A program made the translations under genes and the position numbers. Below the pieces are notes generated by a model. That model was not told the origin of the DNA. It saw nothing but the letters and a program-made list of their open reading frames with translations, and did no database searches. Shown in pieces: positions 1-9,798 of a stretch of 51,090 nt of DNA (its first letter is position 1; each line of letters starts with the position of its first letter). Source of the DNA: an uncultured Methylomonas sp. (GTDB lineage Bacteria; Pseudomonadota; Gammaproteobacteria; Methylococcales; Methylomonadaceae); the NCBI GenBank assembly GCA_936941155.1, contig CAKZJE010000079.1, positions 1 to 51,090 of the forward strand, written 5' to 3'.

Positions 1-86
1 TTTTCAGCATTTTTCTAATTTTTCAGTGTTTTTTTTCTCTAAGATACCGCTGGTTTTGAATACTTTCACTGTCTCTTAACGCCTTT

Positions 87-2111
87 GTGACAGGAGTTAA
101 ACCTAACAGCACAGGTTCTATTTCATTTGATGTGTTAGTTTTGAATACTGCAAAAGTGGGTACTTCAACGACAACAAATACTGCAAAATTTGAAGTTACC
201 TCAAGCACTCCATCTACAACCCCTGGTGTTCCTACAAGTAACTCTAACCCAGCTTCTTATATTGTTGGTTTAGGACAAAAATATGACGTAGTTGCAAATG
301 ATGGTACAAACGTTTCTGGCACGCCAACTGACGGTAACAACGCAATTCCAACCACAACTTCTGCTGAAGATTTAGTCGTTGTATCCACTGCGTCAGCAGG
401 TCAAACCATTACTTTTGACAACGTTATCTGGAATAAAGGTGACGGTACAGATACATTTGACGTGCAATTGCGTCCTGATGTTTTCAATAGCTTTCCAGTC
501 GGTACTTCATTTCAATTGTTCAAAGATGATGGTGTAAATCCATTATTGGATACAAGCGGCAATGGAGTTCCTGATACTGGTGCAATTCCAGCAGGTCAAG
601 GAACAGGTTCTTCTTACCATGTTAAGGTGGTCGCAACTATTCCATTGAATGCTTGTACTTTAGCAAGTACTAACAATTGTGGTGCGACAGCTAACGGTCC
701 TTATACGATTGCAAAAGTTGCAACTTCTGTCGGTGATCCAACTAAATCAAACACTGTGTTTGATCAGTTGACAACGATTACCAAACCTTCAGTTGACTTA
801 CAAAACGCTGGTGGTGCTGGTGCGGGATCTGGTTTGACAGGTGCTAATATTACAAACACTGTAATCACTGCACAAACAGACAAAGTTCCCGGTACAACCA
901 CTTACTTTGATTTGCCAGTTTTCAATACTTCTGCTATTGCAGATAGTTATGTATTTACTTATCACGTTGCAACGACAAGTTTAGGTGGTACAGCACTTAC
1001 CAGTTTTATAGACGGTACAATTCCATCAGATTGGAAACTGACTTTCCGTAAAGGAACAGGTGGTGCGTGTTCTTCAACAACAGTAGGAGCAGCAATTACT
1101 TCATCTGATTTAGTTAATGCAGGTGGCAATCAGTTAATCTGCGCGGAGGTAACAACGCCTTCGACTGCTACTCAAACTGCAGCCGCTCCTATGTTCTTGC
1201 ACTTTAAAGTTAAATCAGTCGCTTCTGGTGTAACTGACGTGAAAATTGATAGTGTTGCTTTTAAAGCAGTAGGGGTATTGAGTTTGACACCAAACCGTAC
1301 TGGACAGGTTTATCCTGGCGGAACGATTGTTTATTCTCATACTTTGGCTGCTACTGGCTCGTCAAGCTGTACTGGAAATAGTTTAACAGCTACGATGGAT
1401 ACAAATCTTATCAATCTAGGCTGGAGTGCGCTGGTTTACAAAGATGACAACGGTGATAACCAACTGGATGCGGGTGATGACTTGATTGGGCCTGCAACTG
1501 CAACTGCGGTTTCTTACACAACAAATGTAAATGCCACTTTAGTTCCCGGAACACCTGAGAAACTGGTAGTGCAAGTTTTTGCACCTAACGGTGCTGCCTT
1601 GGGTGCAACTAATTTGGTAAATTTGGTCGCTTCAGGTGATTGTGACGGTGCAGGTACTACTACTGCAACCGCTAATGCCAATGATTTGACAACTGTTATT
1701 ACAGGTCAAGTTCGTTTGTATAAAACCCAAGCGGTGGATTACGATTGTAGTGGTACAGCAGACCAAATTACGGTTGACGGTAGTGGTCATGTGACAGCTA
1801 AAACCTCTGGTGGCGGTACTTATGGCACTGACTTGATTAAAGCGCAACCGGGTTTTTGTATTCTCTACAAAGTAGATGCTATTAATGAAGGTGTGGCAGC
1901 CGTTAAATCCTTAAATATCAAGGACGTTACGCCTGTTTATAGCACATACAGTACAGGATTAACGACAGCAGGCTGTTCTGGAGCTGGTGGTACTGGGACT
2001 TATGTTAAGCCTGCTAACGGTGGAACTGGAAACGTGACTTGTACATGGGCTGCTGATTTGACTCCAGGTGCAAAAAACACAATGGACTTTGAAGTAAAAA
2101 TCGATCAATAA
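87..2111 (+). CDS. C-terminal part of a large secreted DUF11-type surface protein (5'-truncated)
   Basis: The frame is open to a TAA at 2109-2111 and reads about 670 residues of Thr/Ser/Ala/Gly-rich, Cys-poor beta-sandwich-like sequence with several units resembling DUF11-type surface modules. No signal peptide is visible, and the frame is closed upstream by a TGA at 57-59, so the GTG at 87 is only the first available codon; the true N-terminus is probably missing. The last ~280 residues (from about GQVYPGGTIVYSHT to the C-terminal FEVKID) match the end of the third giant gene (ending at 16950) motif by motif: PGxTxxYxHT, xVLYxDxNxDxxLD, GAxLGASNL, DLTxV, and a final W-(x)-L-PG-x5-FxVxxD. I read it as an exported adhesin or sheath-like protein. 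Its function is not known, and a UUCG-loop terminator follows. Confidence 0.75.
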   Translation: MTGVKPNSTGSISFDVLVLNTAKVGTSTTTNTAKFEVTSSTPSTTPGVPTSNSNPASYIVGLGQKYDVVANDGTNVSGTPTDGNNAIPTTTSAEDLVVVSTASAGQTITFDNVIWNKGDGTDTFDVQLRPDVFNSFPVGTSFQLFKDDGVNPLLDTSGNGVPDTGAIPAGQGTGSSYHVKVVATIPLNACTLASTNNCGATANGPYTIAKVATSVGDPTKSNTVFDQLTTITKPSVDLQNAGGAGAGSGLTGANITNTVITAQTDKVPGTTTYFDLPVFNTSAIADSYVFTYHVATTSLGGTALTSFIDGTIPSDWKLTFRKGTGGACSSTTVGAAITSSDLVNAGGNQLICAEVTTPSTATQTAAAPMFLHFKVKSVASGVTDVKIDSVAFKAVGVLSLTPNRTGQVYPGGTIVYSHTLAATGSSSCTGNSLTATMDTNLINLGWSALVYKDDNGDNQLDAGDDLIGPATATAVSYTTNVNATLVPGTPEKLVVQVFAPNGAALGATNLVNLVASGDCDGAGTTTATANANDLTTVITGQVRLYKTQAVDYDCSGTADQITVDGSGHVTAKTSGGGTYGTDLIKAQPGFCILYKVDAINEGVAAVKSLNIKDVTPVYSTYSTGLTTAGCSGAGGTGTYVKPANGGTGNVTCTWAADLTPGAKNTMDFEVKIDQ

Positions 2112-2126
2112 AAAGATCAGCATAAT

Positions 2127-2154
2127 AACTCGGCGGTTCGCCGCCGAGTTTTCT
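2127..2154 (+). terminator. Intrinsic terminator with UUCG loop after the first surface-protein gene
   Basis: A perfect 10-bp stem (AACTCGGCGG / CCGCCGAGTT) closes a TTCG tetraloop and is followed by a short T-rich tract. It begins 15 nt after the stop codon of the upstream gene. The UUCG loop is a classic stabilising tetraloop. Confidence 0.9.
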
Positions 2155-2172
2155 AGGCGTAGGCATGTCTCT

Positions 2173-2213
2173 CTTTTCTTTTACGCTTTTAAAGCTAGAG
2201 CGTAAAGGAAAAG
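2173..2213 (+). promoter_or_regulatory. 15-bp inverted repeat in the leader of the 2.4-kilo-residue surface gene
   Basis: The left arm 2173-2187 (CTTTTCTTTTACGCT) and right arm 2199-2213 pair with one mismatch around an 11-nt loop. The element lies between the UUCG terminator and the next start codon, about 38 nt upstream of 2251. It has no T-run, so it could be a regulatory mRNA hairpin or an operator rather than a terminator. Its role is unknown. Confidence 0.5.
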
Positions 2214-2250
2214 ACTTAATTCTTAAACTTTTATGCTACTTAGGGCAATG

Positions 2251-5200
2251 ATGCTTAAAAACATTCTTATAGCGAGTTTCCACGCCGGATACAAAAGTTT
2301 CCGCGCATTTGTGGTATTGACTCTGCTTATACTCAGTTTGTTTGCTGGAGTGACAGTAGAAGCTGCTACGCCTTTATTAAGTGGTAGTAAAATCAATAAC
2401 CAAGCTCAAGCTAGTTATGTTCCAAGCGGATATTTCGCCTCTGAAACTGTTTACTCAAACGTAGTTACTGCCCAAGTTTTACCGATTGAAGCTCTAACAC
2501 TTACACATAGTCAAGAAATAAACTCAATATCAGGTGCACCTGTTGTGTTACCTCATGTGTTGACTAACACAGGCAATGTGACATCAAGTTATACGCTAAG
2601 TTTAATTAACCAAGGTGCAGATGATTTTAATCTAAATAATTTGCAGTTAATTTTAGATGGTAATGGCAACGGTGTTTTTGATGTAAATGAATCAATAATT
2701 ACGTTAAATGCTGTAAAAGCGATTACCTTAAGCCCAGGTGTATTTGTTAATTTATTAGTCAAAGGGATTGTTCCTACCAGTGCTACTGTAGGTTTTGGGA
2801 ATCTACTATTAACAGCAACCACAAATTCTGCCGTTCCTTTAGCTGCAAGCAATGTCGATAAAATCAATATTACTCAAGGGCCTGTTGTCCCTTTGGTAAA
2901 ATCTGCGAGTCAAACAGGTTTTGTTGCTGTTGGAACAAAAATTGATTACACCTTAGTTGCTACGAATATTGGCAATGGCATTGCAAAACCCAGTTCATCA
3001 CAAATAAGTATTGATGGGAAGTTAGTTAATGTTTTTTTGATTCGAGATCGAATTCCGCTTCACACTAAGTATGTAGAAGGGTCGTTAGACTCATCTCTTA
3101 AAGGAGCTGGAGGCAAACTTTTATATCATAGTCGTGGTTCTAGTGAAGGTTTATATCAAACTAGTAAAAGTTATGATAATTCTGAACTGGTAGATGAAGT
3201 GGCTGTTGGGATTGAGACCGATTACATGAAACCCAGTGTAGCAGCACAACTGAAGTTTGCAGTCACAGTGATTGATGACGGTTATTCAGGCTCTATTCCT
3301 AACAGTGGCACGGTTTTTTTTAATAATGGGAATCAAACCGTTCATAATGATTCTAATGTAGTCATAGTGAATACCGCAAAACCGAGTATAGGGGTTGCAA
3401 AGCAAGCTGATGACGTTATTCAAAATCTTGATGCTAAAGGGATTGTAGATGGCACTTATACAGTACCATTAAGTTTTGTAGTAAAAAACTATGGAGATAT
3501 GCCGCTATACGATATTCAATTAAACGATCTTCTTGAAGGAAGTGCGCTTTTTGGAACATACAGCAATCAAACAACTCTATCTAAAGGAAAATATAGCATT
3601 GTTAAAGGTTCGGGCATTATTTCACCGAGAACCGAAGGCGTGGTTGCTGCTTTCAACGATAATTTTACTGGACAAAGCACTGCAAAAAATCTTCTGGCAG
3701 CGCATGTCGTTCTACCAGTAGGAGGTGAGTTTAAAGTTGAATTTAAAATAATTATCAATCCAGATACAAACCGTTTTGCGGCTGAAAAGTTTTTTCCTTG
3801 TCCTATCAGTCAATGCGATAAAAATAAATCAGATATAAAAGTTAAATACTTTGATATAAACAATACAGCAACGGCAGAAGCTGCTGGGCAACCCCTAGGG
3901 GCGAGAATTGTTAAAGATGATTCGGTCGACGGCATAAATCCTGACCTTAACAACAATAACAATCCTTTAGACGATACATCACCGACTCCTATAGAGCTTA
4001 TACTTTATATGGACTCAGGTTATGATTTCCCACCGCCTTATGTTGACGTGCAAAAGGTTGTTTCAGAACCGCGTAGGATTGCACGAAATATTTTCGAGTT
4101 AGATTACACCATTAATGTTAGAAGTCTTAGAAAGCCTGAAGACAAAGCTTATAGACCAGTCAGAATTGCGGACAATCTTGATTGCACGTTTAAGATGGAT
4201 CAAGTAAATGGGCCGATTAAAAGTTGGAGCATAGTTTCTCCGCCCACAGTAGATAAAGGTTTGCTAGTTTCGGCTGGCTCTGCTTATAAAGGATATGTAA
4301 GTAGGGATGCAAGTGGTTTAGGATACTGTGATCGCACTAAGTTACAGTTTGACGATAAAGACGGATATCCGCTTGAGCAAAGCTTAAATTTGGTGGATGG
4401 AAATAGAGAACTTACTGCGGGTCAAGAAGAAACCATCCATTTTACAGTGCGGATTGTTAGAAATTTTACGGCTACAAATATCATAGATCAGTTTGTAAAC
4501 AAAGCTTATGCGGCAATGTTTGATTCAAATAATATTAATGGGTCAACGCTCGTAGTTGCTGCGTCATCATCGGTATCAACACTTATTATTGACCCTTCTG
4601 GGATTGTTTATGATTCTGTTGATCCTCGCATCAGAATTGCCGGTGCTAAAGTTATTTTTACTCGTAGTGGTGGCGGTGGGTGTGCTACTGGGTTTGATTC
4701 AAATACCAATCTTTTAGCACAGCCTGGCATCACTTATCGCAATACTAATCAACTTACAGGTACTGATTTAGCAGGTGTTCCTTCTAACTCTGTTGTGATG
4801 TTTACAGGAGCAGATGGTCGATATTACTTCTTTTTAAACAATCCAGTAGACAATTGTGATTACTCACTAAGTGTTATTCCACCTGTTGGTAGTGGTTATA
4901 AAGCTTCGGTTATTTTACCCGTCGGCGGTGTGAATCCTACCAAAATAAGTCCTACTGAGGCTTTGTTTCCCACTGTTGGTAGCGGTGACATCTGTGATGC
5001 TGCTTTTTGTGTGCAGGATCAAGATGAACCTCCGACAAGTCCAACGACAGCTCCGTATTATTTAAAGTTTAATTTAGGGCCTAATCCGAAAACGAAAGAG
5101 GTGCTCTATAACCATATTCCATTAGACCCAGCAACGAATCCGGGAGCCATCTCCTTATATAAAAAAGTTAATAAAGCTGTTGTTGAGATAGGTGACAGTG

Positions 5201-8200
5201 TGTTGTATACCTTACAAATGACTAACAACACAGATAAGGAGCTGAATACAGCAATTATTAAAGACGTATTGCCTCGCGGTTTTCGTTTGATTTCAGGGTC
5301 TAGTCGTTTAGGAACTACTGAGTTTAAGAATCCGTCTACGCTACCTAATCCTTTGTCGTTACCTAATCCATTGGGAGCACCAGGAGCAAATTTGCAGTTC
5401 AATTTGTCTGGATTATCATGGAAAGGTGGCACTACCTTGGCTTTAACCTATGTAGTGCAAGTAGGCGTTGGTGCTTCGATGGAAAAAACATCAATTAATC
5501 GAGCACAGGTGTTTAGTAATATTTTAAGCTCCAATCAAAGTAGTGCTTCTGTATTAGTCACGGGCGGTGTGTTTTCTGATGAAGCTTATCTGATTGGTAA
5601 GGTTTTTCTTGAAAACTGTAAAGCTGATAAAGTACAAAACAAGGAAGATGAAAAGGGCAAAGAAAAAGATGCAGATGAAGTAGGTATTCCCGGAGTGCGC
5701 TTGATATTGGAGGATGGCACATCTGTGGTGACGGATATAGAAGGTAAATATAGTTTGTACGGCTTATCGCCTATTACACACGCATTGAAGTTAGATAAAA
5801 GTACTTTACCTATTGGTTCACGGCTAATTGTATTAAGCAATAGAAACGCTGGCAAAGGAGATAGTCGCTTTGTTGATTTGAAAAAAGGCGAATTACACAA
5901 AGCTGATTTTGCTGTAGATCGATGCAATGCTGATGAAGTTGTAAAAGAAGTCTATATGCGTCGCAAGGCATTGGAACAGAAACCTAGTATAGAAGGTGAA
6001 GCTGTTATTAATCAAAAACTTGATCCTTCTTATACCGATACTGTTGTATCAACCAAACTAATCGATGCCAGATCCAGACCAGCATCGGGTGTTCTCACAC
6101 CGACAGGAGCGCAAAGTGTCGCTAATCTTAATAACACATCTAACGGATTACAGAGTTTAACTAATGGTAATTCTGTATTGAGTAATCCACAAAGTTCTGT
6201 AAGTAGCAGTAATGCAGTTGGAAACGTGAGTGGCAATAATACTAATGCTGCGTTTCAAACTATTGTAGCTTCGAATCCTAATACCTCTCTTGCAGCACAG
6301 CGTTTACAAGAGTCATTTCCTGCTCGTCCTTCTGTGATTCCTTTAGAAGATATTGTTAAAAACTTGGATAGTAAAGTTGGGTTTATTGACTTGAAAGACG
6401 GCGATACGCTTCCAACAGATGTAGTGAATATCAGAGTTAAAGGAGTGATTGGTGCTACGCTACAGTTAAAAGTAAATGGTGTAGCAGAATCACTGCGGCG
6501 TGTGGGTAAAAAATCCAAAATTGCTGATAAAGGCTTAGAAGCTTGGGAATATATTGGTGTTAATCTAAAAGTAGGTACTAACCAGTTATTATTGGAGTCG
6601 TTAGATAGTTTTGGTAATAGCCGTGAAAGTAAAGTAATTAACGTTATTGCTCCAGGAAAAGCAGGACAGATTGAGCTTGATGTGCCGCAAACTGCTGCCG
6701 CCGATTTTAAAACGCCCGTAAAAATTACAGTACGATTGTTGGATGATAATGGCGTACCTGTCACCAGTCGTACACAAGTGACGATGGAAGCAGATCAAGG
6801 ACGCTGGGAAACTAAAGACTTAAACCCTATCGAACCTGGATTACAGGCTTTTATAGAAGGTGGCAAAGCAGAATTTATTTTGATTCCGCCGGGAGAACCT
6901 AGAGATGGCGTAGTGAGAGTAACAGCAGGGATTTTGCAACGTGAGGTGAAGATTGCTTTTGTGCCTGAATTACGTCCTTTGGTCGGTGTAGGTATTATTG
7001 AGGGCGTGTTGGATTTTAGTAAAGCTGGCAAAGTCAATGTGAATGCACCGACTGCATTTGATGCTTTTGAACGCGAATTGCGTAATCTGTCTGTTTCTGG
7101 CAACGATATGAAAGCAAGAGGTCGTGCTGCTTTTTATTTTAAAGGAACTATTAAAGGCGAATATTTGCTTACCACTGCTTATGATAGTGATAAAGATACT
7201 AAGCAACGCTTGTTTAGAGATATTCAACCTGCGAAGTTTTATCCAATCTATGGTGATTCTTCCTTGAAAAGTTTTGATGCTCAGTCTACGCAACGTTTTT
7301 ATTTGCGAGTCGATAAACAAAGGTCTTACTTATTGTATGGGGACTTTACTACAGCTGAAAATAATGAGGCTCGTAAATTAAGTCAATATACTCGCTCAGT
7401 GACTGGAGTAAAAACGCATTATGAAAATGGAGACTTTAGCGCAACAGCGTTTGCAAGCCGTGATAATCTTTCTCAAGGAGTGTTAGAAATCCCTGCTAAT
7501 GGTACATCAGGTCCATATAAACTGAATACTAACGGCAATATGTTGTATGAAAACAGTGAAAAAGTAGAGATTTTAGTCAGAGATAAAAATCAACCTAGCA
7601 TTATTTTAGAATCTGTTTCTTTAAGCCGGTTTAGTGATTATTCGGTAGATCCAATTACTAATGAGATTTTTTTCAAAGGTCCTGTTGCGTCAATAGATGC
7701 TAATCTTAATCCACGCAGTATTCGTGTGACTTATGAAGTGCAAAAAGGTGGTAAAGAGTTTTGGATGGTCGGTGGAGATGCAAGATTAAAACTCAATGAT
7801 TATTTGGAGATAGGCGCATCTTATGCGCGTGATGGCAATCCAGAGAGAAAATCTCAACTAATGGGAGCGACTGCAACGGCTAGGTTAGGAAGTAATACTA
7901 CTTTAATTGGAGAGGTTGCACGGACGAGTACCGGAAAAGATACTACAGGATTGAGTGGAAACGGCGGCATTGCTTATCTCAATCAAAACTCATCCGCTTT
8001 AAGCGGTGAGGGCTGGGCTGAGCGGGTGATGTTTCGTCATACTGGCGGCGATTTTAAAATTGATGCACAGGTTACTCATACTGGCAAAAACTTTAATAAT
8101 CCTACAGCTGGTGTTAATAGTGCTCGAACTGAAGCTACAGCGAATGCAAGTTATAAAATAGTCGATGGAACTAATGTCAAGGCTCAGGCTATTTACAGTA

Positions 8201-9480
8201 AAGATAACAATACAGGTGGAGTGCGATCGGGATTTGTTGCAAGTCTCGAACACGTTTTCAACGACATGATTAAAGGCGAATTAGGCGTTCGTGCTGCCCA
8301 TGAAACATCAACAGCGGCACAGCCTACTTCAGCGGGAGCTACACCTTACGATTTATTAGCAATTCGTGCAAAATTAGGAGCTAAACTCCCTTGGATTGAC
8401 GGTGCAGATGTTTATGGTGAAGCAGAACAAGATGTACTGCACAGTGATAGACGAATGTTGGCAGCGGGAGCTGGGTATTTGTTAAATGACAAAACTCGCC
8501 TTTATGGACATTATCAATTTATTTCATCTATTAGTAATAGCTCTTATGCGTTAAATTCATTGCAGCAAAACAATACCGCAGTTTTTGGGATTGAAAGCAC
8601 TTATATAGAAGATGGGCGGTTGTTTAGTGAATATCGAGTGAGAGATGCGATTAATGGCAGAGAGTCACAAGCTGCTGTTGGTTTAAGGCAGACATGGACT
8701 TTAGCGGAAGGTTTTAAATTAGGCGGCAGCTTTGAGATGACCCATGCTTTTGCAGGACAAGCAGGCAGCGATTCCAAAGCAATTACGGCTTTAGCTGAAT
8801 ATACAGCTGATCCACGTTATAAACTAACAGGAAGTTTAGAGGCTCGATTTGCGAGTGCTGGCAATTCGTATTTGAACAGCTTAGGTTTGGCTTATAAAAT
8901 TGATGATGATTGGAGTTTGTTAGCGCGTAATACTTTTTCTGTGCAAGAAACAAGATCAAACCAAAGTGCGCTATGGCGTACTCGCCAACAAATTGGGGTG
9001 GCGTGGCGACAAGTGGCAGAGAATCGCTGGAATGCGTTAGCTCGTTATGAACACCGTTTAGAGTTTCAAAAAGGTGGCATAGATCCATATAGCAACGAAA
9101 GTCATATTTTTTCAACCCATGTTAATTATCAGCCACATCGTGATGTTATTACTTCGGGTCGTTATGCGTTTAAATATGGTGAGCAAAAGATTAATGATAT
9201 TGAGAGCAAATTTATAGGTCATTTGCTCTATGGGCGAGTAACATGGGACTTTTTGCCAGATTGGGATATTGGTTTGCAAGCAGGGATGATGGCAGATCAA
9301 CAAGCGATTCAATATGCGCAAGGATTGGAGTTGGGGCATCAGGCGTGGAATGATTTGTGGGTGTCAGCAGGATATAACTTTCGTGGCTTTGATGCTGGAG
9401 ATTTAAAAAGCAACGATTATACTTCGCAAGGTTTTTATGTGCGGATGCGGTTTAAGTTTGATGAAGGTTTGTTTCAATAA
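2251..9480 (+). CDS. Giant outer-membrane protein: DUF11-like exterior, SdrD-B/carboxypeptidase-like domain, C-terminal beta-barrel
   Basis: The protein is about 2,409 residues. I prefer the ATG at 2251 because AGGG at 2242-2245 sits 5 nt upstream; an in-frame ATG at 2233 adds six residues. A signal peptide ends near VEA-ATP. The first ~1,100 residues are DUF11-like modules (for example VEIGDSVLYTLQMTNNT). A carboxypeptidase-regulatory/SdrD-B-like fold follows around residues 1115-1225 (GIPGVRLILEDG...TDIEGKYSL), then a Ser/Asn-rich linker, an Ig-like unit (DGDTLPTDVVNIRVKG) and a Big-like unit. The last ~800 residues alternate polar and hydrophobic positions, contain YGDSS, LLYGDFTT and many aromatic-ended strands, and end in VRMRFKFDEGLFQ, as expected of an outer-membrane barrel. 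It is probably barrel-anchored with a huge exposed or periplasmic N-terminal part. Substrate or ligand is unknown. It lies between two genes that share a C-terminal module. Confidence 0.8.
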   Translation: MLKNILIASFHAGYKSFRAFVVLTLLILSLFAGVTVEAATPLLSGSKINNQAQASYVPSGYFASETVYSNVVTAQVLPIEALTLTHSQEINSISGAPVVLPHVLTNTGNVTSSYTLSLINQGADDFNLNNLQLILDGNGNGVFDVNESIITLNAVKAITLSPGVFVNLLVKGIVPTSATVGFGNLLLTATTNSAVPLAASNVDKINITQGPVVPLVKSASQTGFVAVGTKIDYTLVATNIGNGIAKPSSSQISIDGKLVNVFLIRDRIPLHTKYVEGSLDSSLKGAGGKLLYHSRGSSEGLYQTSKSYDNSELVDEVAVGIETDYMKPSVAAQLKFAVTVIDDGYSGSIPNSGTVFFNNGNQTVHNDSNVVIVNTAKPSIGVAKQADDVIQNLDAKGIVDGTYTVPLSFVVKNYGDMPLYDIQLNDLLEGSALFGTYSNQTTLSKGKYSIVKGSGIISPRTEGVVAAFNDNFTGQSTAKNLLAAHVVLPVGGEFKVEFKIIINPDTNRFAAEKFFPCPISQCDKNKSDIKVKYFDINNTATAEAAGQPLGARIVKDDSVDGINPDLNNNNNPLDDTSPTPIELILYMDSGYDFPPPYVDVQKVVSEPRRIARNIFELDYTINVRSLRKPEDKAYRPVRIADNLDCTFKMDQVNGPIKSWSIVSPPTVDKGLLVSAGSAYKGYVSRDASGLGYCDRTKLQFDDKDGYPLEQSLNLVDGNRELTAGQEETIHFTVRIVRNFTATNIIDQFVNKAYAAMFDSNNINGSTLVVAASSSVSTLIIDPSGIVYDSVDPRIRIAGAKVIFTRSGGGGCATGFDSNTNLLAQPGITYRNTNQLTGTDLAGVPSNSVVMFTGADGRYYFFLNNPVDNCDYSLSVIPPVGSGYKASVILPVGGVNPTKISPTEALFPTVGSGDICDAAFCVQDQDEPPTSPTTAPYYLKFNLGPNPKTKEVLYNHIPLDPATNPGAISLYKKVNKAVVEIGDSVLYTLQMTNNTDKELNTAIIKDVLPRGFRLISGSSRLGTTEFKNPSTLPNPLSLPNPLGAPGANLQFNLSGLSWKGGTTLALTYVVQVGVGASMEKTSINRAQVFSNILSSNQSSASVLVTGGVFSDEAYLIGKVFLENCKADKVQNKEDEKGKEKDADEVGIPGVRLILEDGTSVVTDIEGKYSLYGLSPITHALKLDKSTLPIGSRLIVLSNRNAGKGDSRFVDLKKGELHKADFAVDRCNADEVVKEVYMRRKALEQKPSIEGEAVINQKLDPSYTDTVVSTKLIDARSRPASGVLTPTGAQSVANLNNTSNGLQSLTNGNSVLSNPQSSVSSSNAVGNVSGNNTNAAFQTIVASNPNTSLAAQRLQESFPARPSVIPLEDIVKNLDSKVGFIDLKDGDTLPTDVVNIRVKGVIGATLQLKVNGVAESLRRVGKKSKIADKGLEAWEYIGVNLKVGTNQLLLESLDSFGNSRESKVINVIAPGKAGQIELDVPQTAAADFKTPVKITVRLLDDNGVPVTSRTQVTMEADQGRWETKDLNPIEPGLQAFIEGGKAEFILIPPGEPRDGVVRVTAGILQREVKIAFVPELRPLVGVGIIEGVLDFSKAGKVNVNAPTAFDAFERELRNLSVSGNDMKARGRAAFYFKGTIKGEYLLTTAYDSDKDTKQRLFRDIQPAKFYPIYGDSSLKSFDAQSTQRFYLRVDKQRSYLLYGDFTTAENNEARKLSQYTRSVTGVKTHYENGDFSATAFASRDNLSQGVLEIPANGTSGPYKLNTNGNMLYENSEKVEILVRDKNQPSIILESVSLSRFSDYSVDPITNEIFFKGPVASIDANLNPRSIRVTYEVQKGGKEFWMVGGDARLKLNDYLEIGASYARDGNPERKSQLMGATATARLGSNTTLIGEVARTSTGKDTTGLSGNGGIAYLNQNSSALSGEGWAERVMFRHTGGDFKIDAQVTHTGKNFNNPTAGVNSARTEATANASYKIVDGTNVKAQAIYSKDNNTGGVRSGFVASLEHVFNDMIKGELGVRAAHETSTAAQPTSAGATPYDLLAIRAKLGAKLPWIDGADVYGEAEQDVLHSDRRMLAAGAGYLLNDKTRLYGHYQFISSISNSSYALNSLQQNNTAVFGIESTYIEDGRLFSEYRVRDAINGRESQAAVGLRQTWTLAEGFKLGGSFEMTHAFAGQAGSDSKAITALAEYTADPRYKLTGSLEARFASAGNSYLNSLGLAYKIDDDWSLLARNTFSVQETRSNQSALWRTRQQIGVAWRQVAENRWNALARYEHRLEFQKGGIDPYSNESHIFSTHVNYQPHRDVITSGRYAFKYGEQKINDIESKFIGHLLYGRVTWDFLPDWDIGLQAGMMADQQAIQYAQGLELGHQAWNDLWVSAGYNFRGFDAGDLKSNDYTSQGFYVRMRFKFDEGLFQ

Positions 9481-9798
9481 ATGCTGCAAAAAAACATAAA
9501 GTCTAAGCAGATATTATGACTGACAAGAAGAAAAATATGATTACCTAAGTGAATATAAAGATTGGCTTTTTTATGAGTTAGGCATGAAAAGAGAAATAGA
9601 AAAATCCCTTATTAACAAAGAAAATACCTAAACAGGTAGCAGAGATGTGCCATTTTTTTGCACTCAGAAAAGTATTTTTAATAAATTCTTGATTTTTTAA
9701 GATTAAAAAACTAAGCCTAATGTTAATTTTATGTAGAGTAGTGGGGGTTTTTTGTTTACCCACAGCCTGTGAATAGAAACATTTAAAACAACTAGAAA
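9481..9798. other. Gap between giant surface genes; no convincing element
   Basis: This 318-base AT-rich gap shows no clear terminator, promoter or repeat. A short open stretch around 9529-9630 reads QEEKYDYLSEYKDWLFYELG and then runs to a stop, without a good start codon or ribosome site. It could be a gene remnant or chance. Confidence 0.4.
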
